Below, one piece after another: positions 8,507 to 16,183 of a DNA stretch of 64,000 bases (position 1 is the stretch's first letter; each line of letters starts with the position of its first letter). The DNA is from JBNLAN01 sp050302175 (GTDB taxonomy: Bacteria; Pseudomonadota; Zetaproteobacteria; Mariprofundales; Mariprofundaceae). The notes beneath the pieces were generated by a model, which was not told the origin of the DNA, did not search any database, and saw only the letters and a list, made by a program, of their open reading frames with translations. The DNA lies in contig JBNLAN010000010.1 in assembly GCA_050302175.1 (NCBI GenBank), positions 1 through 64,000 on the forward strand. Reading direction: 5' to 3'. The position numbers were made by a program, and so were the translations under genes.

Positions 8507-9304
8507 CTATTTCAGAGCCAATACATCCTGCATATCGTACCAGCCGGTGCCCTGCTGCATCAGCCAGCCTGCAGCCCGCACCGCGCCTCGCGCGAATACC
8601 ATGCGATCATGCGCAATATGGCCAATCTCGATGCGCTCTTCATCGGTAACAAACATCGCCTTGTGCTCGCCTACGATATTACCGGCACGCATCACCGAGA
8701 AGCCAATGGAGCCCTTTGCACGCTCACCGGTAATACCTTCGCGAGCATAAACCGCTGCATCCTCAAGCTTCACCTTACGCCCTTCCGCCAGCGACTCACC
8801 CATAGCCAGCGCCGTACCGCTCGGTGCATCCACCTTATGCCGATGGTGCGCTTCGAAGATCTCCGCATCGTATTCAGGGCCCAACACCTCCGCAGCTTTT
8901 TTGATTAAATTGAGCGCTAAATTAACACCCACTGAATAGTTGGCCGCCATCACTACCGGTACTCCGGCAAGGGTCTTTTTAAGATCATTCAGCGCAGGCG
9001 CCTCGAAACCGGTGGTACCGATCACCATGCGCAGACCATTCGCAGCGACAAACTCAGCATTGGCAAGCGTTGCCTCCGGGCGCGTGAAATCGATGACCAG
9101 ATCGGCAGGACCGCATTCGTTCAGGCTGGATGAAATTTTCACCCCAAGCTCGCCGACGCCGGCCAGCACGCCAGCATCCTTGCCAACGAACTCGGAACCC
9201 GCACGTTCGGTAGCGCCCGCCAACTCCGCACCTGCTGCTTCGGAAACCGCCCTTACCAGCATACGGCCCATGCGGCCCCCTGCGCCCGTTACGATGATTC
9301 TCAT
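8507..9304 (-). CDS. dapB: 4-hydroxy-tetrahydrodipicolinate reductase
   Basis: The 265-residue enzyme reduces HTPA in the diaminopimelate/lysine pathway, which feeds peptidoglycan synthesis. The N-terminal nucleotide-binding GAGGRMGRML (about 7-16), the GTTGF loop (about 95-99) and the catalytic EAHHRHKVDAPSGTA segment (about 150-164) are intact. The length fits DapB (about 270). Its ATG overlaps the dnaJ stop by 4 bases, so a biosynthetic gene is translated at the tail of the heat-shock operon. Confidence 0.97.
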   Translation of the reverse strand: MRIIVTGAGGRMGRMLVRAVSEAAGAELAGATERAGSEFVGKDAGVLAGVGELGVKISSSLNECGPADLVIDFTRPEATLANAEFVAANGLRMVIGTTGFEAPALNDLKKTLAGVPVVMAANYSVGVNLALNLIKKAAEVLGPEYDAEIFEAHHRHKVDAPSGTALAMGESLAEGRKVKLEDAAVYAREGITGERAKGSIGFSVMRAGNIVGEHKAMFVTDEERIEIGHIAHDRMVFARGAVRAAGWLMQQGTGWYDMQDVLALK

Positions 9305-10452
9305 GGCTTCACCTCGCGGGATAATTCATCCCAGAAATCCTTGACCTTGCCCAAAAAGCTGGAGCGCTCCGGATAGACCTCATCACCGGTCTCCTCGGCG
9401 AACTGGCGCAACAGCTCCTGCTGCTTGGCCGTCAGTTTCTTCGGTACGGCGATGTAGACACGCACATACAAATCACCTGTCGTACCGCTACGCACATCCG
9501 GCACGCCCTTACCACGCACCCGAAGCACTTTACCACTTTCGGTACCGGCAGGAATCCTGATCTTGACCTTGCCGCTCAGGGTTGGTGCATCAATTTCGGC
9601 GCCGAGTGTCGCCTGAGGAAAGGTGATCGGCATATTGCAATGTAAATCCGCCCCCTCGCGCTCGAAAATCGCATGCTGCTTCAGGGAAACAACAATAAAC
9701 AGATTTCCGGACGGGCCTCCCTGCACGCCCGCTTCGCCCTCACCTGTAACACGCACCTGTGCACCGTGATAAATCCCTTCCGGAATCTTCACCTTCAGTT
9801 TTTTGGAGGTCTGTTTACGTCCTGCCCCGCCACAGGCGGCACATGGTGACTCGATGCGCTTACCCGAACCGTGACAGGTTGGGCATGAGGTGCGCATGGC
9901 AAAAAAGCCCTGATTCACCTGTACCTGCCCATGCCCGCCGCAGGTGGAGCACGGTACCGGATTGGTGCCGGGCTTCGCACCCGAACCGTGGCATACATCG
10001 CAGGCCACATGCTTAGGAATATCGAGCTCGACCTCCTTACCATGTGCAGCCTCTTCAAGCGTCATCGAAAGGTTATAACGTAAATCGGAGCCGCGATTAC
10101 TCCGACCTCCGCCGCTACTGCCAAAACCGAACATATCTCCAAACACATCGCCGAACAGATCGCCGAAATCGCGGAAAGCATGCGAATCCTGAAACCCGCC
10201 ACGTCCCCAGAAATCCTGCATCTGGTCGTCCACGCCGGCATGACCATACTGGTCGTACCGGGAACGCTTCTGCGCATCAGAGAGCACCTCGTAGGCCTCA
10301 GTCACCTCGCGAAAACTCTCGGCTGCCTTCGCATCGTCCGGGTTCTTATCCGGATGATATTTCATCGCCAATTTGCGATAGGCTCGCTTGATGGTGTTCT
10401 CATCCGCTGTGCGTTCCACACCCAGCACTTCATAGTAATCGCGTTTCGACAC
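9301..10452 (-). CDS. dnaJ: chaperone DnaJ (type I Hsp40)
   Basis: The 383-residue co-chaperone stimulates DnaK ATPase and delivers substrates. It has an N-terminal J domain with YHPDKN (about 31-36), a Gly/Phe-rich linker, four CxxCxGxG zinc repeats (CDVCHGSG, CSTCGGHG, CPTCHGSG, CAACGGAG) and the C-terminal substrate domains. I place the start at the GTG of (M)SKRDYYEVLG at 10452, because AGGAGAGGAG lies just upstream and this matches the usual DnaJ N-terminus; an in-frame extension of 8 codons exists. Order hrcA-grpE-dnaK-dnaJ. Confidence 0.97.
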   Translation of the reverse strand: MSKRDYYEVLGVERTADENTIKRAYRKLAMKYHPDKNPDDAKAAESFREVTEAYEVLSDAQKRSRYDQYGHAGVDDQMQDFWGRGGFQDSHAFRDFGDLFGDVFGDMFGFGSSGGGRSNRGSDLRYNLSMTLEEAAHGKEVELDIPKHVACDVCHGSGAKPGTNPVPCSTCGGHGQVQVNQGFFAMRTSCPTCHGSGKRIESPCAACGGAGRKQTSKKLKVKIPEGIYHGAQVRVTGEGEAGVQGGPSGNLFIVVSLKQHAIFEREGADLHCNMPITFPQATLGAEIDAPTLSGKVKIRIPAGTESGKVLRVRGKGVPDVRSGTTGDLYVRVYIAVPKKLTAKQQELLRQFAEETGDEVYPERSSFLGKVKDFWDELSREVKP

Positions 10453-10517
10453 CTTCTCTCCTCTCCTGTTTTCCAAAACCTTCGTTAATCAGCCGAATAG
10501 CAAATCAACCGAACAAC

Positions 10518-10542
10518 AAAAAGAGCGAGGTGTATCGACACC
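10518..10542 (-). terminator. dnaK-dnaJ intercistronic hairpin, weak terminator or processing site
   Basis: On the minus strand GGTGT-CGAT-ACACC (10542-10529) forms a perfect 5-bp stem with a 4-base loop, followed within seven bases by a run of five U (10522-10518). It lies in the 115-base gap between dnaK and dnaJ. It may attenuate dnaJ relative to dnaK or mark an RNA processing site. Confidence 0.4.
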
Positions 10543-10567
10543 CCACTCCTCCATTCGCTATCAAGAC

Positions 10568-12490
10568 TTATTTCTTATCCTTGTCTTCGTCGACCACCTC
10601 GGCATCGACCACATCGCCTTCCTTGCTGCCAGCATCATCTGACTCGGATGATGCGTTGCCAGCATCGCCTGCCTCGGCCTCCTGCTGCATCTGCTGATAC
10701 ATCACTTCACCCAGCTTCTGCGCCTTTTCGCCCAGCTTAGTCTCAGCCGCCTTGATTGCCTCAATATCATCGCCTTCCAGCGCCTTCTTCAGCTCTTCCA
10801 GCGCCTCCTCGATGTTCTTGCGGGTCTCCTCGTCAACCTTATCGCCATACTCTTTCAGCGATTTCTCAGTGGAGTAGACCAGCGCATCGGCATGGTTTCT
10901 CGCCTCGATGCTCTCCTTCTGTTTGCGGTCTTCATCGGCGTGCGCTTCAGCATCCTTCTGCATGCGCTCAATCTCTTCCTTGGACAAGCCGGAGCCAGCT
11001 TCGATACGGATCGAGGCTTCCTTGTTGGTTCCCTTATCCTTGGCATGCACGTGCATGATACCGTTGGCATCGATATCGAAGGTCACCTCGATCTGCGGCA
11101 TACCGCGTGGGGCTGGTGCAATGCCCTCAAGGTTGAACAGACCGAGTACCTTGTTGGCACTGAAAATATCACGCTCGCCCTGAGCTACCTTGATGGTCAC
11201 TGCCGTCTGGTTATCAGCCGCAGTGGTATAGACCTGACTCTTCTTGGTCGGGATAGTGGTATTCTTCTCGATGATCTTGTTGAACAGACCACCTTCGACC
11301 TCGATACCGAGGCTCAGCGGGGTAACATCCAGCAGCAATACATCCTTGACCTCACCGGTCAGCACAGCGCCCTGAATGGCAGCACCTATCGCCACCACTT
11401 CATCAGGGTTCACACCCTTGTGCGGTTCTTTACCAAAAAACTCCTTCACCTTCTGCTGCACCAAAGGCATGCGGGTCATACCACCTACCAGTACCACCTC
11501 ATGAATATCGGCCGCCTTCACACCAGCATCCTTCAGCGCCTGCTTGCACGGCTCGATCGACTTCTGCACCAGATCACCCACCAGGCTCTCGAACTTGGCA
11601 CGGGTCACCTTGATCAACAAATGCTTCGGACCGGATGCATCCGCAGTAATGAATGGCAGATTCACTTCGGTCTGGGTGCCGGAAGAGAGCTCAATCTTCG
11701 CCTTCTCGGCTGCCTCCTTCAGGCGCTGCAGAGCCAGCTTATCCGCCATCAAATCAACGCCGTGCTCCTTCTTGAACTCCTCAGCCAGATACTTGATCAG
11801 CACCTGATCGAAATCTTCACCGCCAAGGAAGGTATCGCCGTTGGTCGCCTTCACTTCGAACACGCCGTCACCGATTTCGAGAATCGAGATGTCGAAAGTA
11901 CCGCCACCAAGATCATACACTGCAATCAGGTGGTTCTCTTCGGTCTTGTCGAGGCCATAGGCCAGCGCAGATGCGGTCGGCTCGTTCACGATACGCAGCA
12001 CATTGAGGCCCGCAATCGCGCCGGCATCCTTGGTCGCCTGACGCTGCGAGTCGTTGAAATAGGCAGGCACAGTGATCACCGCATCGGTCACTTTTTCACC
12101 AAGATAGTCCTCGGCGGTCTTCTTCATCTTCTGTAGCACGATGGCAGAAATTTCCTGCGGGCTCATCTTCTTGCCATCGAGCTCCACCCATGCATCACCG
12201 TTCTCGGCTTCCACGATCGGGTAGGAGACCAGTTCGTGATGATGCTTGGCTTCCTTCGAGCTGAACTTGCGACCAATCAGGCGCTTCACAGCATAAAAGG
12301 TCTTTTCCGGATTGGTGACCATCTGGCGCTTGGCCGGGCTGCCGACCAGACGCTCATCCTTGGCAAAGCCGACAACCGATGGAGTAGTGTTCTCGCCCTC
12401 GCTATTCGGGATCACCTTCGGCTGTTTGCCTTCCATTACGGCCACGCACGAGTTAGTGGTGCCGAGGTCAATTCCAATTACTTTTCCCAT
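10568..12490 (-). CDS. dnaK: chaperone DnaK (Hsp70)
   Basis: The 640-residue ATP-dependent chaperone begins with the Hsp70 signature GIDLGTTNSCVAVMEG (about 5-20) and contains YDLGGGTFDISILE (about 195-208) and VLVGGMTRMP (about 335-345). The substrate-binding domain and helical lid follow. The C-terminal tail is acidic (DAEVVDEDKDKK). The length matches DnaK (638 in E. coli). It sits between grpE and dnaJ, so all parts of the DnaK machine are encoded together; regulation through the upstream CIRCE is likely. Confidence 0.99.
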   Translation of the reverse strand: MGKVIGIDLGTTNSCVAVMEGKQPKVIPNSEGENTTPSVVGFAKDERLVGSPAKRQMVTNPEKTFYAVKRLIGRKFSSKEAKHHHELVSYPIVEAENGDAWVELDGKKMSPQEISAIVLQKMKKTAEDYLGEKVTDAVITVPAYFNDSQRQATKDAGAIAGLNVLRIVNEPTASALAYGLDKTEENHLIAVYDLGGGTFDISILEIGDGVFEVKATNGDTFLGGEDFDQVLIKYLAEEFKKEHGVDLMADKLALQRLKEAAEKAKIELSSGTQTEVNLPFITADASGPKHLLIKVTRAKFESLVGDLVQKSIEPCKQALKDAGVKAADIHEVVLVGGMTRMPLVQQKVKEFFGKEPHKGVNPDEVVAIGAAIQGAVLTGEVKDVLLLDVTPLSLGIEVEGGLFNKIIEKNTTIPTKKSQVYTTAADNQTAVTIKVAQGERDIFSANKVLGLFNLEGIAPAPRGMPQIEVTFDIDANGIMHVHAKDKGTNKEASIRIEAGSGLSKEEIERMQKDAEAHADEDRKQKESIEARNHADALVYSTEKSLKEYGDKVDEETRKNIEEALEELKKALEGDDIEAIKAAETKLGEKAQKLGEVMYQQMQQEAEAGDAGNASSESDDAGSKEGDVVDAEVVDEDKDKK

Positions 12491-12584
12491 TTTATGTTGC
12501 TCCTGTAATCAATAAAAAATCTGATATGACTTGTATGGGGTCGTGTGAGTCACAATTCAACCCCTTTTCTTAATTATATTTCGT

Positions 12585-13133
12585 TCAGTTTTGCGGACCG
12601 CTGGAAACCAGCACCTTGGCCGGACGAATCAATCGGCCATGCAGGGAGTAGCCCGCCACATGCTGAGCGATGACCGTGCCCTCCGGCGCCTCATTCGGCA
12701 GCTGCGAAAGCGCCTCATGTAGATGCGGATCAAACTGCTCACCCACAGCATCGATGCGCTCCATGTGGAAACGCGTCATCAGCGAGTGCCAGTTATCCAG
12801 CGTGAGCTGCACACCATCACGCAGCGCCTCTTCATTTCCTGCCTCGGTTGCCAACGCACGCTCGAGATTATCCACAACGTCCAGCAGACTTGCGGCAAAC
12901 TTCTCGATGCCGAATTTGCGTGCATCCTCGATTTCACGACTGGTCCGCTTACGCAGATTCTCCATCTCGGCATGCGCGCGCAGGAGCTTATCCTGCGACT
13001 CGGCAAGCGCGGCCTTCAGGCTCTCAATCTCGGAAACCTGCTCACCCTGCGGCTCCACTTCTGCTTTAACCTCCTCTACCGGAGATTTTTGCTTCGATTT
13101 CGTCTCTTCTTGATGCTTTTTGCTCTTCGGCAA
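12585..13133 (-). CDS. grpE: nucleotide exchange factor GrpE
   Basis: A 182-residue protein with a charged, Lys/Glu-rich N-terminus (MPKSKKHQEETKSKQK), a long coiled-coil region (about 35-95) containing the AEMENLRKRTSRE family segment, and a C-terminal beta domain ending in VLVSSGP. GrpE releases ADP from DnaK. It is 18 bases downstream of hrcA and 94 bases upstream of dnaK. That gap (12491-12584) holds only a weak GGGGT/ACCCC inverted repeat. Confidence 0.97.
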   Translation of the reverse strand: MPKSKKHQEETKSKQKSPVEEVKAEVEPQGEQVSEIESLKAALAESQDKLLRAHAEMENLRKRTSREIEDARKFGIEKFAASLLDVVDNLERALATEAGNEEALRDGVQLTLDNWHSLMTRFHMERIDAVGEQFDPHLHEALSQLPNEAPEGTVIAQHVAGYSLHGRLIRPAKVLVSSGPQN

Positions 13134-13151
13134 CGTTCAGTCCTCCTCTTT

Positions 13152-14228
13152 CTAACGAATCTGTTTCAACATGCGCGACACCCAGTTGGCCGTGCAATCG
13201 ACCACTGGCAAAACGCGTTCATAATGCATGCGCCTTGGGCCGATCACGCCGAGCGTGCCAACCACTTTTCCAGGCCCTTCGTAGCGAGTCATCACCACCG
13301 ATACCTGCTCCATATGCACCAGCGTATGCTCGGAACCGATAAACACCTTCACACCACTGTCCGATTGCTCCACATGCTCAATCAGGCGCATCAGATTGCG
13401 CTTATCCTCAAACTCGGTCATCAACGCCCGTACCGTATCGATCACGGAAAATTCGGGCATTTCGAGAAGTTTGCTCTGCCCGCGCACAAACAGATCGCGC
13501 TGGCTCGATGGCGTCTCATCTGCCCACTGCTTCAGTTTCCGCAACAGACTGCTGATATGCAAACGATCGGACTCCATCTCCAGTGACAGTCGTCTGCGGG
13601 CCTCGGCAAAATCGCACTGGTTCAAAAGCTCGCTCAATTGGCGCGAGGCTTCCTGCAACATTTCGGGGGTCATATGCTTTTCGCGCGGAAACAGCCTGTT
13701 CTGAACCTCATCGTTTTCCGACACGATCACCGCCAGTACCTGCTCGCTGGAAACCGGCATCAACTCAACCTTGCGAATGCGCGAAAATCCAGGTTCGCTG
13801 ACCGAAACCAGACCAGCAAACTGTGTAAGCTGGGATAGTTCGTCGGAGGCACGCTTTAAAATCAATTCCGTACTACCAGGTTCACCCAGATGGCTGGAGA
13901 CCTCAGATTCGAGCCGATGGCGAAAATTACTGTCCACCACCATCAGCGAATCCACGAAGTAACGCAGCCCGTAATCGGTAGGCATCCGCCCAGCCGAGGT
14001 GTGCGGAGAGCTGAGCAACCCCATTTTTTCAAGATCGCCCATCACATTGCGAATTGAGGCAGGGCTTAAATCCAGATCGGTCTGTTCCGAAATAAAACGC
14101 GAACCGACCGGTTGCCCTGAATCGAGGTAGGCCTTCACAATTTCTCCGAAAATAGTGTTGTGACGCTCTTTCAAAATACCCGCACCTGTATCGCTGATTA
14201 CTCTTTCACCATGTTGGTGGCGGCCCAT
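13152..14228 (-). CDS. hrcA: heat-inducible transcription repressor HrcA
   Basis: The repressor binds CIRCE operators and is folded with help from GroEL in known cases. The N-terminal winged helix contains GQPVGSRFISE and LDLSPASIRNVMGDLEKMG; SPHTSAGRMPTDYG follows, and the C-terminal GAF-like domain ends in GVIGPRRMHYER. I use the ATG at 14228 (358 residues). The CIRCE ends two bases upstream, so no classical Shine-Dalgarno exists. By alignment to typical HrcA proteins the TTG at 14174 (340 residues) is an equally good start. First gene of the heat-shock operon. Confidence 0.94.
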   Translation of the reverse strand: MGRHQHGERVISDTGAGILKERHNTIFGEIVKAYLDSGQPVGSRFISEQTDLDLSPASIRNVMGDLEKMGLLSSPHTSAGRMPTDYGLRYFVDSLMVVDSNFRHRLESEVSSHLGEPGSTELILKRASDELSQLTQFAGLVSVSEPGFSRIRKVELMPVSSEQVLAVIVSENDEVQNRLFPREKHMTPEMLQEASRQLSELLNQCDFAEARRRLSLEMESDRLHISSLLRKLKQWADETPSSQRDLFVRGQSKLLEMPEFSVIDTVRALMTEFEDKRNLMRLIEHVEQSDSGVKVFIGSEHTLVHMEQVSVVMTRYEGPGKVVGTLGVIGPRRMHYERVLPVVDCTANWVSRMLKQIR

Positions 14229-14269
14229 TCTGGCACTCTCAACCCAAGAGTGCCAGCACTCTTGATCAC
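14198..14269 (-). CDS. possible 23-codon leader ORF running through the CIRCE
   Basis: A GTG start (14269-14267) lies 6 bases after GGAGG (14280-14276), the best Shine-Dalgarno in the hrcA leader. The frame runs 23 codons through both CIRCE arms and past the hrcA ATG in another frame, ending with TAA at 14200-14198, 23 bases before the alternative hrcA TTG start. It could couple translation into hrcA. There is no proof it is translated, and the peptide resembles nothing I know. Confidence 0.3.
   Translation of the reverse strand: MIKSAGTLGLRVPEWAATNMVKE
14230..14256 (-). promoter_or_regulatory. CIRCE operator
   Basis: A perfect 9-bp inverted repeat with a 9-base spacer: CTGGCACTC (14230-14238), spacer TCAACCCAA, GAGTGCCAG (14248-14256). 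It matches the CIRCE plan (TTAGCACTC-N9-GAGTGCTAA), differing only in the outermost positions. It lies directly before the hrcA ATG, so HrcA is expected to repress its own operon here. A second, overlapping GAGTG-CCAG-CACTC repeat (14248-14261) shares the right arm. Confidence 0.92.
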
Positions 14270-14407
14270 TTGAAACCTCCACACGACCCAAATGCAATTA
14301 CCCCATGAGAAATACAAACAATATCCTATTCTTTGGCGCGTAATATTCGTATATGTTCTGGAAAGCACAGGGAAGTGCGCGCTTTATGCTCATGGATGGA
14401 GGAGAAA

Positions 14408-14515
14408 ATGCGAAATATCAATACATCCCGCGGCTTGCGTTTTGCCACAAACGCATTCGTAAATGGCATCTATCTTGATAATGGAAGTGCACCTCTCTAC
14501 TTTTTAATGGAGTAA
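14408..14515 (+). CDS. small ORF (35 codons) ahead of luxR
   Basis: An ATG at 14408 lies 4 bases after GGAGGAG, a near-perfect ribosome binding site. The 35-codon frame ends with TAA at 14513-14515, seven bases before the luxR start. The peptide (starting MRNINTSRG, ending PLYFLME) has no signal peptide or recognisable domain. The strong initiation site and the close fit before luxR suggest a real leader or coupled peptide. The remaining upstream gap, back to the hrcA leader, shows no further gene. Confidence 0.45.
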   Translation: MRNINTSRGLRFATNAFVNGIYLDNGSAPLYFLME

Positions 14516-14521
14516 TGCACT

Positions 14522-15268
14522 GTGGACTGGCAACAGGTTAACGACACCATCCAGCAAATCATGAATGCGGGTTCGCTGGATGAAGTTAATCGTATCTGCA
14601 TGGAAATATGCCATGAATCCGGCTTCGAATATTGTCTGTATGCGGTCAACCACTCCTCTGTTACAGGCAGTGCACAGGAGCGATATTTCACCACCAACTA
14701 CCCTGAAGAGTGGATGCGTCGCTATCTTGAACAAAATTACGAAACAGTCGATCCGACTGTGCAGCACTGCTCCCATAGCACGATTCCGCTCATCTGGACG
14801 CCTCCGGAGAAAGCTGCCGCAAAAAAGCTATCGCGACAGGAAAAAAAGTTTATCAATGAGGCACACGATTTCGGACTTGCGCAAGGCATCAGTATTCCCG
14901 TTCATGGCGCCAATGGCGAACATGCAATTTTCAGCCTGGTACTACGCCCCGAAAAAGCAGCGGAGCTTCGACACATCAGCGAGAAAATATATGTATTTCA
15001 GATACTGACGCCCTATATCCATGAAAGAGTACAGCAGCTCACAGTTAGCAATGTGCCACAACAACATGTTCACCTTACCGCTCGCGAACGGGAGTGCCTG
15101 CTCTGGGCTGCTGCGGGCAAAACCGCCTGGGAATCCGCACGCATTCTCAACGTCTCCGAGCGCACCGTGATTTTTCACCTTCATAACGCACTCCACAAGC
15201 TTGATGTAACCAATAAGCCGCATGCGATTGCCAAAGCAGTCGCTCTGGGACTGATCAGACCGGAGTAA
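14522..15268 (+). CDS. LuxR-family autoinducer-binding transcriptional regulator
   Basis: A 248-residue AHL-type regulator. The N-terminal autoinducer-binding domain keeps the ligand residues Trp64, Tyr68, Asp77 and Trp92 (spacing as in TraR Trp57, Tyr61, Asp70, Trp85) and the FGLAQGISIPVHG segment. The C-terminal helix-turn-helix (about 183-245) has LTARERECLLWAAAGKT and RTVIFHLHNALHKL. The start is GTG with GGAG 11 bases upstream. It is followed by two luxI homologues behind matching lux boxes, which it probably activates when bound to AHL. Divergent from hrcA. Confidence 0.93.
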   Translation: MDWQQVNDTIQQIMNAGSLDEVNRICMEICHESGFEYCLYAVNHSSVTGSAQERYFTTNYPEEWMRRYLEQNYETVDPTVQHCSHSTIPLIWTPPEKAAAKKLSRQEKKFINEAHDFGLAQGISIPVHGANGEHAIFSLVLRPEKAAELRHISEKIYVFQILTPYIHERVQQLTVSNVPQQHVHLTARERECLLWAAAGKTAWESARILNVSERTVIFHLHNALHKLDVTNKPHAIAKAVALGLIRPE

Positions 15269-15296
15269 TAACCCCATCCCTCTTTCAAAACAGCAA

Positions 15297-15316
15297 GCCT
15301 GTCAGTTCTGACAGTT
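15297..15316 (+). promoter_or_regulatory. lux box 1 (upstream of first luxI homologue)
   Basis: GCCTGTCAGTTCTGACAGTT contains the inverted repeat CTGTCAG-TT-CTGACAG and strongly resembles las/rhl boxes (CT-N12-AG core). It ends 59 bases before the luxI-1 ATG. Nineteen of 20 positions are identical to lux box 2. A CATAAT at 15350-15355 could be the -10. Confidence 0.85.
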
Positions 15317-15375
15317 ACAAAAAGCGGGCAAAGCATCAAAACTTGGGGACATAATATGCCAAGGGGGGCAATGAT

Positions 15376-15990
15376 ATGAGCCATGTCATTCTTGCATGCG
15401 CTAGTGATGGCACAGCAAAAAAAACCATAATCGACAAAGCGCAGCGCTTCCGTCACTCGATGATTCGTGCGCCCATCGGCTGGGACGTGCAAAACGGAAC
15501 CGGAAACGATTACTACGATTCTCAGAACCCGGTCTATGTCATCGCACGCAACGACTCCGGAACCATTGAAGGGTGCTGGCGAGCTTTACCCACAACCGGA
15601 CCATACATGTTACGTGATGCCTTCCCCCAGCTCATGCATGGGCAGCAAGCGCCCTGTAGTCCGACAATCTGGGAGCTCTCCTACTTTGCCGTATCACCCG
15701 CATCCCGCAACAACCCGGCCGACACATTTATGGGGATTACCAGCAGCATGCTGCGCAGCATCTATAATTTTGCGCTCCAAAACGGAATTGAGCGCTACAT
15801 TACTGTAACCAGTGTCGGACTTGAAAGAATGATCCGTCGTGTCGGCTTCTCCATGCATCGTTTTGGCCCGCCCGCCCGTATTGGAAATACACTCTCGGTC
15901 GCAAGCTGGACCGATATCAACGATGATGCGCGCCGTATTGTGGATGCCTGCAAATTCGGCTCAATCGACAGCATGCACAACGAGAAGTAG
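15376..15990 (+). CDS. LuxI-family acyl-homoserine-lactone synthase homologue 1, altered active site
   Basis: A 204-residue LuxI-family protein. It keeps Arg26, Trp36, Asp45, Asp48, Arg69 and Glu100 in the family pattern, and shares GCWR.LPTTGP.MLRD.FPQL with its neighbour. Three usually conserved positions differ: the Phe six residues before the Trp is Ile30, the Arg three before the Trp is Pro33, and the Arg three after the catalytic Glu (WEIS-R in the paralogue) is Tyr103. These changes affect the acyl/SAM pocket, so activity is doubtful or substrate-altered. AAGGGGGG precedes the ATG. Confidence 0.85.
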   Translation: MSHVILACASDGTAKKTIIDKAQRFRHSMIRAPIGWDVQNGTGNDYYDSQNPVYVIARNDSGTIEGCWRALPTTGPYMLRDAFPQLMHGQQAPCSPTIWELSYFAVSPASRNNPADTFMGITSSMLRSIYNFALQNGIERYITVTSVGLERMIRRVGFSMHRFGPPARIGNTLSVASWTDINDDARRIVDACKFGSIDSMHNEK

Positions 15991-16106
15991 TCAGATTGAA
16001 GCGTTCCGGGTGACAGAAAACATCTGTGCATTCAGGAACTACATTAGTCATACAAATGCCACCGAGCAGGCTCCTCGATTACCGGAAAAGCCGTATTTGC
16101 AAGAAA

Positions 16107-16126
16107 ACCTGTCAGTTCTGACAGTT
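16107..16126 (+). promoter_or_regulatory. lux box 2 (upstream of second luxI homologue)
   Basis: ACCTGTCAGTTCTGACAGTT is a strong lux-box match, differing from lux box 1 only in the first base. It ends 57 bases before the luxI-2 ATG. AATACT at 16151-16156 is a plausible -10. The otherwise non-coding gap 15991-16183 holds this site and the AAGGAGGT ribosome binding site. Confidence 0.88.
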
Positions 16127-16183
16127 ATACAAGTTCTCCCGTAACGCAAAAATACTTGCCTCAGACCTGCAAGGAGGTAAGCC

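Noticed and set aside
10892..12136. Long 414-codon open frame on the + strand opposite dnaK
   Set aside because: It is an antisense shadow of dnaK, with no ribosome binding site and a protein composition (His/Leu/Gln-rich) typical of reversed GC-rich coding sequence.
14229..14297. Longer hrcA beginning at TTG 14297
   Set aside because: It would translate the CIRCE operator and add 23 residues with no match to HrcA proteins.
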